Assembly: GCA_030831135.1 (NCBI GenBank)
Contig: JAURLR010000306.1
Coordinates: 1 to 12,137 of the forward strand
Reading direction: 5' to 3'
Source: Alphaproteobacteria bacterium
GTDB lineage: Bacteria; Pseudomonadota; Alphaproteobacteria; UBA6615
Length of the DNA stretch: 12,137 nucleotides
A model generated the notes under the pieces. It saw nothing but the letters and a program-made list of their open reading frames with translations, did not search any database and was not told where the DNA came from. The position numbers and the translations under genes are program-made. Shown here piece after piece: positions 1 through 7,851 of the stretch. Position 1 is the first letter of the stretch; each line of letters opens with the position of its first letter.

Positions 1-2
1 AG

Positions 3-317
3 GCCGTAATTGATCGTGTTGTTGAGATTGTCGACATCGCCAAGCTCAGCCGCCATGCCGGGGATCAGCGAAAGCACCAGAAACCCATGCGCGATGGTCT
101 TGCCGTCGGGCATCTCCTTTGCCGCGCGCGCGGTGTCCACATGCAGCCACTGGTGATCGCCCGTGGCTTGGGCGAACTGGTCGATCTGGGATTGCGTGAT
201 CGTGTGCCAGTCACTGACGACAATTTCCTTGCCGACCAGTTCGAGGAAGGCATCGGGGTGGGAATATTTTGCCAAAACACTGCTCCATTTGACCGGACGG
301 ACCGGGCTGCGCATCAT
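3..317 (-). CDS. MaoC/NodN-like hydratase (partial, 3' end outside window)
   Basis: About 105 N-terminal residues are visible; the gene leaves the window at its left edge. The protein reads as a hot-dog-fold MaoC dehydratase of the NodN-like branch, a family that adds water to or removes it from acyl-CoA thioesters with R stereochemistry. The stretch ATGDHQWLHVD carries the expected catalytic Asp (D54) and His (H59), followed by IAHGF with H77-G78, as in R-specific enoyl-CoA hydratases. There is no signal peptide, so it should be cytoplasmic. Two adjacent ATGs (317 and 314) and an in-frame GTG at 326 are possible starts; none has a good Shine-Dalgarno sequence, so the start is uncertain. It is divergent from the bifunctional beta-oxidation enzyme at 380, with only about 60 bp between them, which suggests joint regulation. 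Family assignment is secure; substrate is unknown. Confidence 0.85.
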   Translation of the reverse strand, partial: MMRSPVRPVKWSSVLAKYSHPDAFLELVGKEIVVSDWHTITQSQIDQFAQATGDHQWLHVDTARAAKEMPDGKTIAHGFLVLSLIPGMAAELGDVDNLNNTINYG

Positions 318-379
318 GTCCGCCACAGAAGCGCGGGCGGGGGAAATCCACGAACCGGTGCCCGAATAAGGGGATGAAA

Positions 380-2479
380 ATGAGTGATCTCGTCGGCTAT
401 GAAACCGAAGGCCGTGTGGCAATTCTGCCCATCGACAACCCACCGGTCAACGCGCTGGGAATCGGCGTGCGCGAGGGGTTGATGCGCCAGCTTGACCGCG
501 CGGCTGCCGATGACGCTGTCGATGCCATCGTGATCATCGGGATGGGGCGGACCTTTCCGGCGGGGGCCGATATCCGGGAATTCGACCAGCCGACCCGCGA
601 GCCACATCTGATTGGCGTGGTGGACCATCTCGATACCATCGAAAAACCGGTTGTTGCGGCGATCCATGGGACGGCGCTCGGTGGCGGGCTGGAACTGGCA
701 TTGGGGTGCCATTTCCGGGTCGCGAGCCCGAGCGCGCGGATGGGCACGCCCGAGGTCAATCTGGGGATTTTCCCCGGTGCGGCAGGCACCCAGCGCCTGC
801 CCAGGGTGGCGGGGCTGGATCACGCGCTTGAACTGATCGTGCTGGGCAAGCCCGTCGGTGCGCACAAGGCCAAAGACTACGGGATTGTCGATGCGATCAT
901 CGAGGGTGATTTGCGTTCGGGCGCGGTGGCATTTGCGGAAAAGATTCTTGCCGACGGCACCCCGAGGCGGATTTCCAGCGAACCGCGCGGCGGCATCGGT
1001 TCGCCGGACGACCACGCGGCGACCATCGCGAAGTATCGCGATCTCGCCAATCACCGGATGCGCGGGCAGGAGTCGCCCCATCAGGCCATCGACAGCGTGC
1101 TCGACGGCATGCTCATGCCCTATCCCGATGCTGTACAGGCCGATCGCAAGCGGTTCGAGACCTGCAAGAACAGCGACCAGTCCCGGGCACTGCGTTACGC
1201 CTTTTTTGCCGAACGGGAAACTGCAAAAATTCCCGATATCGGGAAGGATATCGCGCAGCGCGCGATTGCCAATGCCGGCGTGATCGGCGCGGGCACCATG
1301 GGGCGCGGGATTGCCGTCAGTCTGGCGGATTCGGGCCTGCCGGTGACCGTGGTGGAAACTTCCCAGGAGGCAATCGACACCGGTCTGGCCGAGATCGCAA
1401 AGCTCTATGACGGGATGGTTCGGCGCGGCCGGATTGACGAAGCCGAGAAAGAGCGCCGGCTGGCTCGGATCACCGGCGCGGTCGGGTTTGACGAGCTCGG
1501 CGCGGCTGACCTTATCGTCGAGGCCGCCTTTGAAGACCTCGACGTGAAGAAGGAAATTTTCGCCAAACTCGACGCTGTTGCAAAGCCCGGTGCGGTTCTG
1601 GCGACGAATACCTCCTATATGGATATCGACGCGATAGCCGCTGTTACCAACCGCCCAGCGGATGTGATCGGCCTGCATTACTTCGTACCCGCCAATGCCA
1701 TGCGTCTGCTGGAAGTCGTTCGTCCGGCCAAGGCGGCCCCGGACGCGATTGCAACGGGTATGGCGCTGGCGCGTGTGACCGGCAAGGTCGGGGTGCTGGC
1801 CCGGGTTTGTCATGGGTTCATTGCCAACCGGTCGCGCCTGCCGCTGGTTCGCGAGGCGACCTTTCTGGTGGAGGAAGGGGCAGCCCCAGCGCAGGTGGAT
1901 GCGGTGTTGACCGGGCTGGGTATGCCCATGGGGCCGCTGGCGGTCAGCGACCTGTCCGGGCTCGATGTCAGTTGGCGGATGCGTCAGTCGCTCGCCGGGC
2001 AGCGCGACCCTGACGCGCGCTACATGCACCTTGCCGACCGGATGTGCGAGCTCGGGCGTTTCGGGATCAAGGCCGGCAAGGGCTGGTACCGCTATGAGGA
2101 TGGCGGGCGAAACCCGGTCCCCGATCCTGAAACCGAGGCCATCGCCATCGAAGTGGCACGCGAGCAGGGCACCGAACGCCGTGACATCTCCGATGACGAA
2201 ATCCGCGAACGCTGCCTCTACGCGGCGATCAACGAAGGGGCAAAAATTCTTGATGAGGGCATTGCCGCGCGGGCTTCGGATATCGATGTGATGTGGTTGT
2301 ACGGGTTTGCCTATCCGCGCTGGCGGGGCGGGATCATGTACACGGCAGACGAGATCGGGCTCGCGAAAATCCATGCTCGGGTGCAGCAGTTCCACGCCGA
2401 ACACGGAAAGCACTGGGACCCTTCACCATTGCTCGAACGCCTCGCGGCGGAGGGTGGGTTCTTTACGCGTCCGACCTGA
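380..2479 (+). CDS. Bifunctional enoyl-CoA hydratase / 3-hydroxyacyl-CoA dehydrogenase (FadB/FadJ-like)
   Basis: A 699-residue fusion that should hydrate trans-2-enoyl-CoA to (S)-3-hydroxyacyl-CoA and oxidise it with NAD+ in the cytoplasm. Residues about 1-180 are a crotonase domain with both oxyanion segments (GADIREF near 62, [10 protein letters not shown]) and both hydratase glutamates, E105 and E125, 20 residues apart as in FadB. Residues about 298-475 form the NAD-binding domain (GxGxxG at 303-308) with the catalytic pair H433 and E445, spaced 12 as in E. coli FadB. The family HFF motif reads HYFVP here. Two C-terminal dehydrogenase domains follow. [17 protein letters not shown] resembles the monofunctional-complex (peroxisomal MFE1-like) type more than FadB. 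ATG 380 is preferred because AAGGGG at 368-373 lies six bases before it; an in-frame ATG at 374 would leave no spacing. No thiolase gene is adjacent. It is followed after 95 bp by the importer. Confidence 0.93.
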   Translation: MSDLVGYETEGRVAILPIDNPPVNALGIGVREGLMRQLDRAAADDAVDAIVIIGMGRTFPAGADIREFDQPTREPHLIGVVDHLDTIEKPVVAAIHGTALGGGLELALGCHFRVASPSARMGTPEVNLGIFPGAAGTQRLPRVAGLDHALELIVLGKPVGAHKAKDYGIVDAIIEGDLRSGAVAFAEKILADGTPRRISSEPRGGIGSPDDHAATIAKYRDLANHRMRGQESPHQAIDSVLDGMLMPYPDAVQADRKRFETCKNSDQSRALRYAFFAERETAKIPDIGKDIAQRAIANAGVIGAGTMGRGIAVSLADSGLPVTVVETSQEAIDTGLAEIAKLYDGMVRRGRIDEAEKERRLARITGAVGFDELGAADLIVEAAFEDLDVKKEIFAKLDAVAKPGAVLATNTSYMDIDAIAAVTNRPADVIGLHYFVPANAMRLLEVVRPAKAAPDAIATGMALARVTGKVGVLARVCHGFIANRSRLPLVREATFLVEEGAAPAQVDAVLTGLGMPMGPLAVSDLSGLDVSWRMRQSLAGQRDPDARYMHLADRMCELGRFGIKAGKGWYRYEDGGRNPVPDPETEAIAIEVAREQGTERRDISDDEIRERCLYAAINEGAKILDEGIAARASDIDVMWLYGFAYPRWRGGIMYTADEIGLAKIHARVQQFHAEHGKHWDPSPLLERLAAEGGFFTRPT

Positions 2480-2574
2480 ATTCCCTCGTAATGCGAAAGG
2501 CTTACGCGGCCGATGCTTTTCTTCTGTGCGGGGTTGTGGTCGAATGGAGTCAATAATTCTGGGAGGATTTTGAA

Positions 2575-3753
2575 ATGCTGAAAAAATTATTGGGATCGGC
2601 AGCTTTGTTGGCGCTTCTGGCAAGCCCCGCAGCCGCCGACAAGGTCAAGATCGGCTTTGTCACGACCCTGACCACCCCGGCGGCCGTCATCGGCAAGGAC
2701 ATGCGGGACGCGGTCGATCTGGCGGTCGAACATATCGGCGGCAAGATGAGCGGGCTTGATGTCGAGATCATCTACGCCGATGACGAGTTCAACTCCCAGA
2801 AGGGCAAGCAGGCCACCGAGCGCCTGATCCTCAGCGACAATGTAGACATCGTTGCCGGATATATCTGGTCGAACGTCCTGCTGGCATCCGCCCCGGTCGT
2901 CTTGAACGAAGGCAAGATCCTGATCAGCGCCAATGCCGGTCCCGCGCAGCTGGCCGGTGCCCAGTGCCATGAGAATTTCTTCAACATCGCCTGGCAGAAC
3001 GACCAGACCCCCATGGCGATGGGCGAGTTGCTCAATCAGGTCGGGGTCGAATCGATTTACCTCGTCGCCCCGAACTATGCGGCCGGTCAGAACATGGTCG
3101 CGGGCGTGGAACGCACCTTCAAGGGCAAGATCATCGGCAAGGATATGACCGTCTGGCCATCCCAGCGCGACTGGTCGGCCGAGCTGTCCAAGATCAAGGC
3201 TGCCAAACCCGATGGGGTCTTCACCTTCTATCCGGGCCCGGCCGGACCGGCCTTCATCAAGCAGTATCAGCAGGCGGGCCTGTCAGGCGAAGTGCCGCTG
3301 TACTCGGTCTTCACGCTGGATTCGATCAGCCTGCCGCTGTTCCAGAAGGCCAATATGGAAGCGGTTCTCGGCACCAAGATGACCCAGTTCTGGGCGCCCG
3401 ATATGGACAATGAGGCCAACCGGAAGTTCGTTGCGGATTTCCAGGCCAAATACGGCCGCTATCCGTCCTACTTTGCCGCCCAGAGCTATGACTCGATCAT
3501 GTATATAAAGTCGGCCATCGAGGCGGTGAAGGGCGATGTGCTGGACACTGACGGTATGCGCGTCGCACTGGAAAAGGCCGATTTCCCGTCCGTGCGCGGC
3601 CCCTTCCGGATGGGCAACAACCATTTCCCGATCCAGAATTTCTATGAACGCACCGTGGTCACGGATGACAACGGCGACTGGACGACGGCTGTGGGCCGGG
3701 TGATTCTGAAAGACCATCAGGACCCCTATGCCAGCCAGTGCAAGATGCCCTGA
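2575..3753 (+). CDS. Periplasmic substrate-binding protein of a Liv/HAAT-type ABC importer
   Basis: A 392-residue type I periplasmic binding protein (Peripla_BP_6/LivK-like) that captures the ligand for the importer encoded downstream. The N-terminus MLKKLLGSAALLALLASPAAA is a textbook Sec signal peptide, with cleavage likely after the AAA near residue 21, and no lipobox cysteine. The mature protein begins DKVKIGFVTTLTTP, as in this family. Two cysteines, C131 (GAQCHENFF) and C389 near the C-terminus, could form a disulfide. The segment IWSNVLLASAPVV...ISANAGPAQLAG...WQND resembles binding proteins predicted to take aromatic or other non-amino-acid ligands; that is recollection, not a search result. 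GGAGG at 2562-2566 is a strong ribosome site eight bases before the ATG. A hairpin in the 85-bp gap after the gene separates it from the permeases. Ligand unknown. Confidence 0.92.
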   Translation: MLKKLLGSAALLALLASPAAADKVKIGFVTTLTTPAAVIGKDMRDAVDLAVEHIGGKMSGLDVEIIYADDEFNSQKGKQATERLILSDNVDIVAGYIWSNVLLASAPVVLNEGKILISANAGPAQLAGAQCHENFFNIAWQNDQTPMAMGELLNQVGVESIYLVAPNYAAGQNMVAGVERTFKGKIIGKDMTVWPSQRDWSAELSKIKAAKPDGVFTFYPGPAGPAFIKQYQQAGLSGEVPLYSVFTLDSISLPLFQKANMEAVLGTKMTQFWAPDMDNEANRKFVADFQAKYGRYPSYFAAQSYDSIMYIKSAIEAVKGDVLDTDGMRVALEKADFPSVRGPFRMGNNHFPIQNFYERTVVTDDNGDWTTAVGRVILKDHQDPYASQCKMP

Positions 3754-3779
3754 TAAAGGGTTCTTCGATTGACGTACTG

Positions 3780-3803
3780 GCGGGGGTGCTTGGGCATCCC
3801 CGC
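3780..3803 (+). promoter_or_regulatory. Strong intercistronic hairpin between binding-protein and permease genes
   Basis: The arms GCGGGGGTG and CATCCCCGC pair over nine positions (one G-U) around the loop CTTGGG. The hairpin starts 27 bp after the binding-protein stop codon. No T-run follows, so it is unlikely to be a full intrinsic terminator. In binding-protein-dependent transport operons such stem-loops typically stabilise the upstream message or reduce read-through, so the binding protein is made in excess over the membrane parts. That role is inferred here. Confidence 0.6.
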
Positions 3804-3838
3804 TTGCATGTCGGCTTCAGCCTGATTACCCAGACACA

Positions 3839-4768
3839 ATGGATTACGTCCTTCTCACCGAACAAGTTCTGAACGGCTTTCAGCTCGGGATCATCCTGTT
3901 CCTGATGGCTGCCGGGCTGACGCTTGTCTTCGGGATCATGGATCTGGTGAATCTGGCCCATGGGTCGCTGTTCATGATCGGCGCCTTTGTCGGAGGCACG
4001 ATTGCCCTGCTGACCGGCTCCTTCGTGCTGGGCGTGCTTCTGATGATCCCGGCGATGCTGGTGATCGGGATCGTCGTCGAGATGACGACCCTGCGGACAT
4101 TGTATCCGCGCGACCATCTCGATCAGGTGCTCGCCACCTTCGGGCTGATTCTGTTCTTCAACGAAGCCGTCCGCCTGATCTGGGGGCCGGAGGGCCTTGT
4201 CGTGCCATTGCCCTCCTGGCTCGACGGGGTCGTCGCGCTGGGCTTCGGGATCACCTATCCGGTCTACCGGATCTTCACCATCATTGTCGGGCTGCTTGTC
4301 GCGTTCGGCTTGTACCTGCTGGTGGGCAAGACGCGGATCGGCATGCTGATCCGCGCCGGCGCGTCGAACCGCACCATGGCCGGTGCGCTGGGTGTCAATA
4401 TTCCCAAACTCTTCACCCTGGTGTTCGGGATCGGTGCCGTGCTGGCCGGGCTGGCCGGGTTGATCATCACGCCGATCACCCAGGCCGCCATCGGCATGGG
4501 CGAGGACGTGCTGATCCTCGCCTTCGTGGTGATCGTGGTCGGCGGGATCGGTTCGATCCGTGGCGCGTTCATCGCCTCCATCGTGACCGGGCTGATCGAC
4601 ACCCTCGGGCGGTCCTTCCTCGATGATATCCTGCTGTTTTTCATGCCGTCTAATGCCGCGGAATCTGCCGGTCCGGCGGTGTCCTCGATGCTGATCTATA
4701 TCCTGATGGCCGCGATCTTGTTTTTCCGGCCTCAGGGGCTTTTCCCGCCCAAGGGGGCTGGCGGATGA
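3839..4768 (+). CDS. livH: Liv/HAAT-type ABC importer permease, LivH family
   Basis: A 309-residue integral membrane protein, one half of the translocation pore. The N-terminus (LLTEQVLNGFQLGIILFLMAAG, then LTLVFGIMDLVNLAHGSLFMIGAF) is the hallmark of LivH, and about eight hydrophobic segments are visible. The cytoplasmic loop IGMLIRAGASNRTMAGALGVN is the EAA-like loop that docks on the ATPase. Length is normal for the family (about 290-310). The ATG at 3839 has no clear Shine-Dalgarno sequence upstream, but the family N-terminal pattern begins right after it and no better start exists. The weak site fits lower expression than the binding protein. The stop overlaps the next start in ATGA (4765-4768), so translation is likely coupled to livM. 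The symbol denotes family only; the substrate need not be leucine. Confidence 0.92.
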   Translation: MDYVLLTEQVLNGFQLGIILFLMAAGLTLVFGIMDLVNLAHGSLFMIGAFVGGTIALLTGSFVLGVLLMIPAMLVIGIVVEMTTLRTLYPRDHLDQVLATFGLILFFNEAVRLIWGPEGLVVPLPSWLDGVVALGFGITYPVYRIFTIIVGLLVAFGLYLLVGKTRIGMLIRAGASNRTMAGALGVNIPKLFTLVFGIGAVLAGLAGLIITPITQAAIGMGEDVLILAFVVIVVGGIGSIRGAFIASIVTGLIDTLGRSFLDDILLFFMPSNAAESAGPAVSSMLIYILMAAILFFRPQGLFPPKGAGG

Positions 4769-5727
4769 GCCTGTTCACGCCGCTCCGCAATCCCGCGAAC
4801 ATGTTCACCGCGCTGGTGCTGGTCATCTTCGCCCTGACGCCCTTCGTCGCGCCGCTGATCGGGGAGAGTTTCTACATCACCGTCTTTGCCCGGATCATGA
4901 TCTGGGCCATCGCGGCAGTCAGCCTGAACCTCATCATCGGCTATGGTGGGCTGATCAGCTTTGGCCATGCGGTGTATCTGGGGATCGGGGGCTATACGGT
5001 CGGTATTCTGGCCTTTCACGGCGTGGAGAGTGCCTGGATCCAGTGGCCGCTCGCCATCGGCATCAGCGGGCTGGTTGCGCTGATCTTCGGGGCGATCAGC
5101 CTGCGCACCCGGGGGGTCTATTTCATCATGATCACCCTGGCGCTTGCCCAGATGATCTTCTTCCTGGCCGTCAGTGCCGAACGCTATGGCAGCGATGATG
5201 GCCTGAACATCCTCGCGCGCAGTGACTTCGGCGTCTCGTTCTTCTCGCTCCAGGACAAGATGACCATGTACTACACGATCTTTGCCGTGCTGGTGGCCAG
5301 CGTCCTGGTCAGCTGGCGGCTGGTGAACTCCCGATTCGGGGTGGTGTTGCGTGCTGCCAAATCCAACGATGCGCGGGTCGAATCCATCGGCGTGGCCACC
5401 TACCGCTATCGTCTGACCGCCTTCGTGATTGCCGGCATGATGTGCGGCATCGCGGGATTGCTGCAGGCCAATCTCGAAGGGTTCATTTCGCCCGACATGA
5501 TGAACTGGCCCCGCTCGGGTGAGCTGATCTTCATGGTCGTGCTCGGCGGCATGTCCACCCTGTTCGGGCCGGTGACCGGCGCATTTGTCTTCCTGATGCT
5601 CTCGGAACTTCTCGCGGGCTGGACCCATCACTGGCACATCATCTTCGGGCCGTTCCTCGTGCTGGTGGTGCTGTTTGCTCGGGGCGGAATCGCCGGACTG
5701 CTCTCGCGGGGTGTGCGCCGTGGGTGA
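4765..5727 (+). CDS. livM: Liv/HAAT-type ABC importer permease, LivM family
   Basis: A 320-residue membrane permease, the second pore half. The conserved LivM segment NLIIGYGGLISFGHAVYLGI is near residues 54-73. The ATPase-docking loop FGVVLRAAKSNDARVESIGV lies after several hydrophobic helices, and GELIFMVVLGGMSTLFGP is also typical. Translation probably starts at ATG 4765, overlapping the livH stop by four bases, with AAGGGGG just upstream inside livH as ribosome site. The normal length and intact motifs indicate a functional gene. The last codons abut or overlap the ATPase gene that follows. As for livH, the name marks the family, not a proven leucine transporter. Confidence 0.92.
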   Translation: MSLFTPLRNPANMFTALVLVIFALTPFVAPLIGESFYITVFARIMIWAIAAVSLNLIIGYGGLISFGHAVYLGIGGYTVGILAFHGVESAWIQWPLAIGISGLVALIFGAISLRTRGVYFIMITLALAQMIFFLAVSAERYGSDDGLNILARSDFGVSFFSLQDKMTMYYTIFAVLVASVLVSWRLVNSRFGVVLRAAKSNDARVESIGVATYRYRLTAFVIAGMMCGIAGLLQANLEGFISPDMMNWPRSGELIFMVVLGGMSTLFGPVTGAFVFLMLSELLAGWTHHWHIIFGPFLVLVVLFARGGIAGLLSRGVRRG

Positions 5728-5731
5728 CGCG

Positions 5732-6487
5732 ATGCGCGATACGGTTCTGGAGGCCGAGGGCCTCATAAAGGCCTTTGGCGGCCTGACCGCGACGGACAAT
5801 CTGTCCCTGTCGGTGACCAAAGGCGAACTCCATGCGGTGATTGGCCCCAATGGTGCCGGCAAGACGACTTTGGTGAACCTGCTCGCGGGGATGATGCGTC
5901 CCGATGCCGGACGCATCCGGTTCAACGGCCGCGACATCACCCGCATGTCGGCCCCCGCCCGGGTCAAGGCAGGGCTGGCGCGTTCCTATCAGATCACCAG
6001 CATCTTCCGGGATTTCTCGGTGCTGGAAAACGTCATGCTGTCGGTGCAGGCGTGTCAGGGCCACAGCTTCCGGTTCTGGAGGCCGGTCTCAGGTGATACC
6101 AGCCTGATCGACCCGGCGCGCGCCCTGCTCGAACGGGTGGGGCTGGGCGAACGCATGGATCTGCGCGCCGGTGACCTTGCCTATGGCGAACAGCGGCAGC
6201 TCGAAATAGCGATTTCACTGGCGACCGAGCCGTCCTTTCTGCTGCTCGATGAGCCGATGGCCGGCATGGGACCGGAAGAAAGCCAGGGGATGATTGCTTT
6301 CCTGCGCGGGCTCAAGGGTGACTACACCATGCTGCTGGTCGAGCACGACATGGACGCGGTGTTTGCACTGGCCGACCGCATCACGGTGCTGGTCTATGGC
6401 AAGGTGATCGCGACCGGCAGCCCTGACGCGATCCGCAACGACCCCGATGTGCGTGAAGCCTATCTGGGCGAAGAGGAGATCGCCTGA
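5732..6487 (+). CDS. livG: Liv/HAAT-type ABC importer ATPase, LivG family
   Basis: A 251-residue cytoplasmic ATP-binding subunit. Walker A is GPNGAGKT (38-45); the Q-loop region is RSYQITSIF. The signature motif has the LivG-type form AYGEQRQLEIA (150-160) rather than LSGGQ. Walker B is FLLLDEP (169-175), the D-loop reads AGMG and the switch histidine is H205 in LLVEHDMD. All ATPase residues are present, so it should be active. ATG 5732 gives the usual N-terminus (MRDTVLEAEGLIKAFGG) four bases after the livM stop. A GTG at 5720 in the same frame would overlap livM by eight bases; neither start has a good Shine-Dalgarno sequence, so coupling to livM translation is likely. The stop overlaps livF by one base in TGATG. 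It pairs with LivF to drive import through LivH/LivM. Confidence 0.92.
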   Translation: MRDTVLEAEGLIKAFGGLTATDNLSLSVTKGELHAVIGPNGAGKTTLVNLLAGMMRPDAGRIRFNGRDITRMSAPARVKAGLARSYQITSIFRDFSVLENVMLSVQACQGHSFRFWRPVSGDTSLIDPARALLERVGLGERMDLRAGDLAYGEQRQLEIAISLATEPSFLLLDEPMAGMGPEESQGMIAFLRGLKGDYTMLLVEHDMDAVFALADRITVLVYGKVIATGSPDAIRNDPDVREAYLGEEEIA

Positions 6488-7191
6488 TGCTTGAGGTGCG
6501 CGGTCTGGAAGCCTCCTATGGCGAGAGCCAGGTTCTGTTCGGCATGGATTTCAGTATCGGCGCCGGGGAGGTGGTGACCCTGCTCGGCCGCAACGGCATG
6601 GGCAAGACCACGACCATCCGCGCGCTGATGGGTATCCTGCGCCCGGATCGCGGGCGGATCATGTTCGATGGTCTGGGGATCTACGGCCTGCCGTCCCACA
6701 AGGTGGCGCAGGCCGGAATCGGCCTGGTGCCTGAGGGTCGCCAGATTTTCCCCAATCTCTCGGTACGCGAAAACCTGATCGCCACGGCGCGCCCGCGTGC
6801 CGATGGCGCAGGCGAGAACTGGAATTTCGACAAGGTGATGGATCTGTTCCCGGCGCTCGCCCCGCGGCTGGAAAGCGCGGGCAACCAGCTTTCGGGCGGC
6901 GAGCAGCAGATGCTCGCTGTGGGCCGTGCCCTGATGACCAACCCCAAACTCCTGGTCCTCGACGAAGCCACCGAGGGGCTGGCACCTCTGGTGCGGCAGG
7001 AAATCTGGGCGTGCCTCGCGGGTCTCAAGGCTGCCAAACAGTCGATCCTTGTCATCGACAAGAACGTCGCCGCCCTGACCCGGATCGCCGACCGTCACCA
7101 CATCGTGGAAAAAGGCCGCGTCGTCTGGAACGGCACGTCAGATGAGCTGCGTGCCGATAAGGCGCTGCAGGAGCGGTATCTGGGGGTTTAG
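6487..7191 (+). CDS. livF: Liv/HAAT-type ABC importer ATPase, LivF family
   Basis: A 234-residue cytoplasmic ATPase, partner of LivG. Walker A is GRNGMGKT (34-41), the signature LSGGEQQMLAVGRAL begins at 135, and Walker B with its following residues is LLVLDEATEGLAP (155-167). LivF proteins usually read DEPSEGLAP and LVEQN; here these are DEATEGLAP and VIDKN (189-193), so the switch-histidine position is not histidine, as is usual in LivF, but the neighbouring residues also differ. This looks like a family subtype, not damage. GAGGAG at 6473-6478, eight bases before the ATG, is a clear ribosome site inside livG, and the genes overlap by one base. It ends the importer operon; about 20 bp downstream lies a dispersed palindromic repeat. 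Confidence 0.92.
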   Translation: MLEVRGLEASYGESQVLFGMDFSIGAGEVVTLLGRNGMGKTTTIRALMGILRPDRGRIMFDGLGIYGLPSHKVAQAGIGLVPEGRQIFPNLSVRENLIATARPRADGAGENWNFDKVMDLFPALAPRLESAGNQLSGGEQQMLAVGRALMTNPKLLVLDEATEGLAPLVRQEIWACLAGLKAAKQSILVIDKNVAALTRIADRHHIVEKGRVVWNGTSDELRADKALQERYLGV

Positions 7192-7212
7192 GGAAAACGA
7201 CATCCGCTTTCC

Positions 7213-7291
7213 CGTCATTGCGAGGCGCGCAGCAACGAAGCAATCCAGACCGGCGCTGGATCGCCACGCCCCTTAGGGGCTCGCGATGACG
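7213..7291. repeat. Dispersed palindromic intergenic repeat (79 bp)
   Basis: Outer arms CGTCATTGCGAG (7213-7224) and CTCGCGATGACG (7280-7291) pair over 12 positions with one G-U. Inside are two further hairpins: ATCCAG/CTGGAT (7243-7248 with 7256-7261) and GCCCC-TTA-GGGGC (7268-7280). The 16 bases at 7214-7229 recur exactly at 11501-11516, so this is a repeat family. Elements with this outer sequence and an AAGCAATCCAG segment are common between genes in alphaproteobacteria (from memory). Its place just after livF suggests it could also slow or end transcription, but no T-run follows. Confidence 0.8.
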
Positions 7292-7347
7292 GTGAAACCC
7301 GGTTATGTCATTTTTGAATTCGAGTTCTGCGTAAGGAGTATCCAGCC

Positions 7348-7770
7348 ATGTTCTTCCGAATTTTCGCGCGCGGCTTTTTGCTGCTTTGCTTGTCCGTTGA
7401 GCCGGTCATCGCCGCCGACGATTACGCGCGGGTCGTCCCGCTGTTCGACGGATCGAAAAACATCGTCGGCGAAACGCTGGTCTATCCGCAGTCCGGACCT
7501 GCGAAGGTCACCAGTCTGATCGTCACGATGGAGCCCGGTGAAGAAACCGGTCCGCACCGTCATGGTGTACCGACCTATGGCTATATCCTCGAAGGTCAGG
7601 TGACCGTGGACTACGGTACCCACGGCACGCGGACTTATCGCAAGGGCGAGGCGTTCATGGAAGCCGAGGGTGTCACCCATGACGGGGTGAACGATGGCAA
7701 CGTGCCGGTGCGTATCCTCGTGGTGTTCATGGGGGCGGAGGGCGCATCTAATGTCATCCACGAGAAATAG
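7348..7770 (+). CDS. Secreted small cupin-domain protein
   Basis: A 140-residue protein with an N-terminal hydrophobic stretch (FARGFLLLCLSVEPVIAADD) that reads as a Sec signal peptide cleaved near IAA-DD, placing a single cupin domain in the periplasm. Motif 1 is GPHRHGVPTYGYILEG with H70 and H72; motif 2 gives H111 and N115 in VTHDGVN. The glutamate usually found as third ligand of motif 1 is threonine here (T76), so metal binding would rest on three histidines. The enzymatic or sensing role is unknown. AAGGAG at 7333-7338, nine bases before the ATG, is a strong ribosome site. The gene lies on the same strand as the importer, but a 79-bp repeat separates them, so it may be its own unit. Confidence 0.85.
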   Translation: MFFRIFARGFLLLCLSVEPVIAADDYARVVPLFDGSKNIVGETLVYPQSGPAKVTSLIVTMEPGEETGPHRHGVPTYGYILEGQVTVDYGTHGTRTYRKGEAFMEAEGVTHDGVNDGNVPVRILVVFMGAEGASNVIHEK

Positions 7771-7851
7771 CGCGCGCCGCTAGCCCGAAGCCTTGCCGTC
7801 GGGCGCCTCGTCGGGTACCCCGCTTCTTTTATGCGAAGCTGAAGACATCCC

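Noticed and set aside
314..2413. A 699-codon open frame on the minus strand opposite the fused oxidation enzyme
   Set aside because: Its translation shows no recognisable domain and is a codon-bias shadow of a gene with clear catalytic motifs on the plus strand.
2480..2574. Possible promoter or terminator between the fused enzyme and the binding-protein gene
   Set aside because: Only weak matches: a short CGTAA/TTACG inverted repeat and no -35/-10 pair with acceptable spacing. Only the ribosome site at 2562-2566 is convincing.
4732..5967. A 411-codon minus-strand open frame across livM and livG
   Set aside because: Low-complexity, Asp/His/Gln/Arg-rich translation typical of an antisense shadow of membrane-protein genes; it spans two well-supported genes.
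7191..7213. GGGAAA/TTTCCC inverted repeat right after livF as a terminator
   Set aside because: Six weak pairs, an 11-base loop and no T-run; insufficient for an intrinsic terminator.
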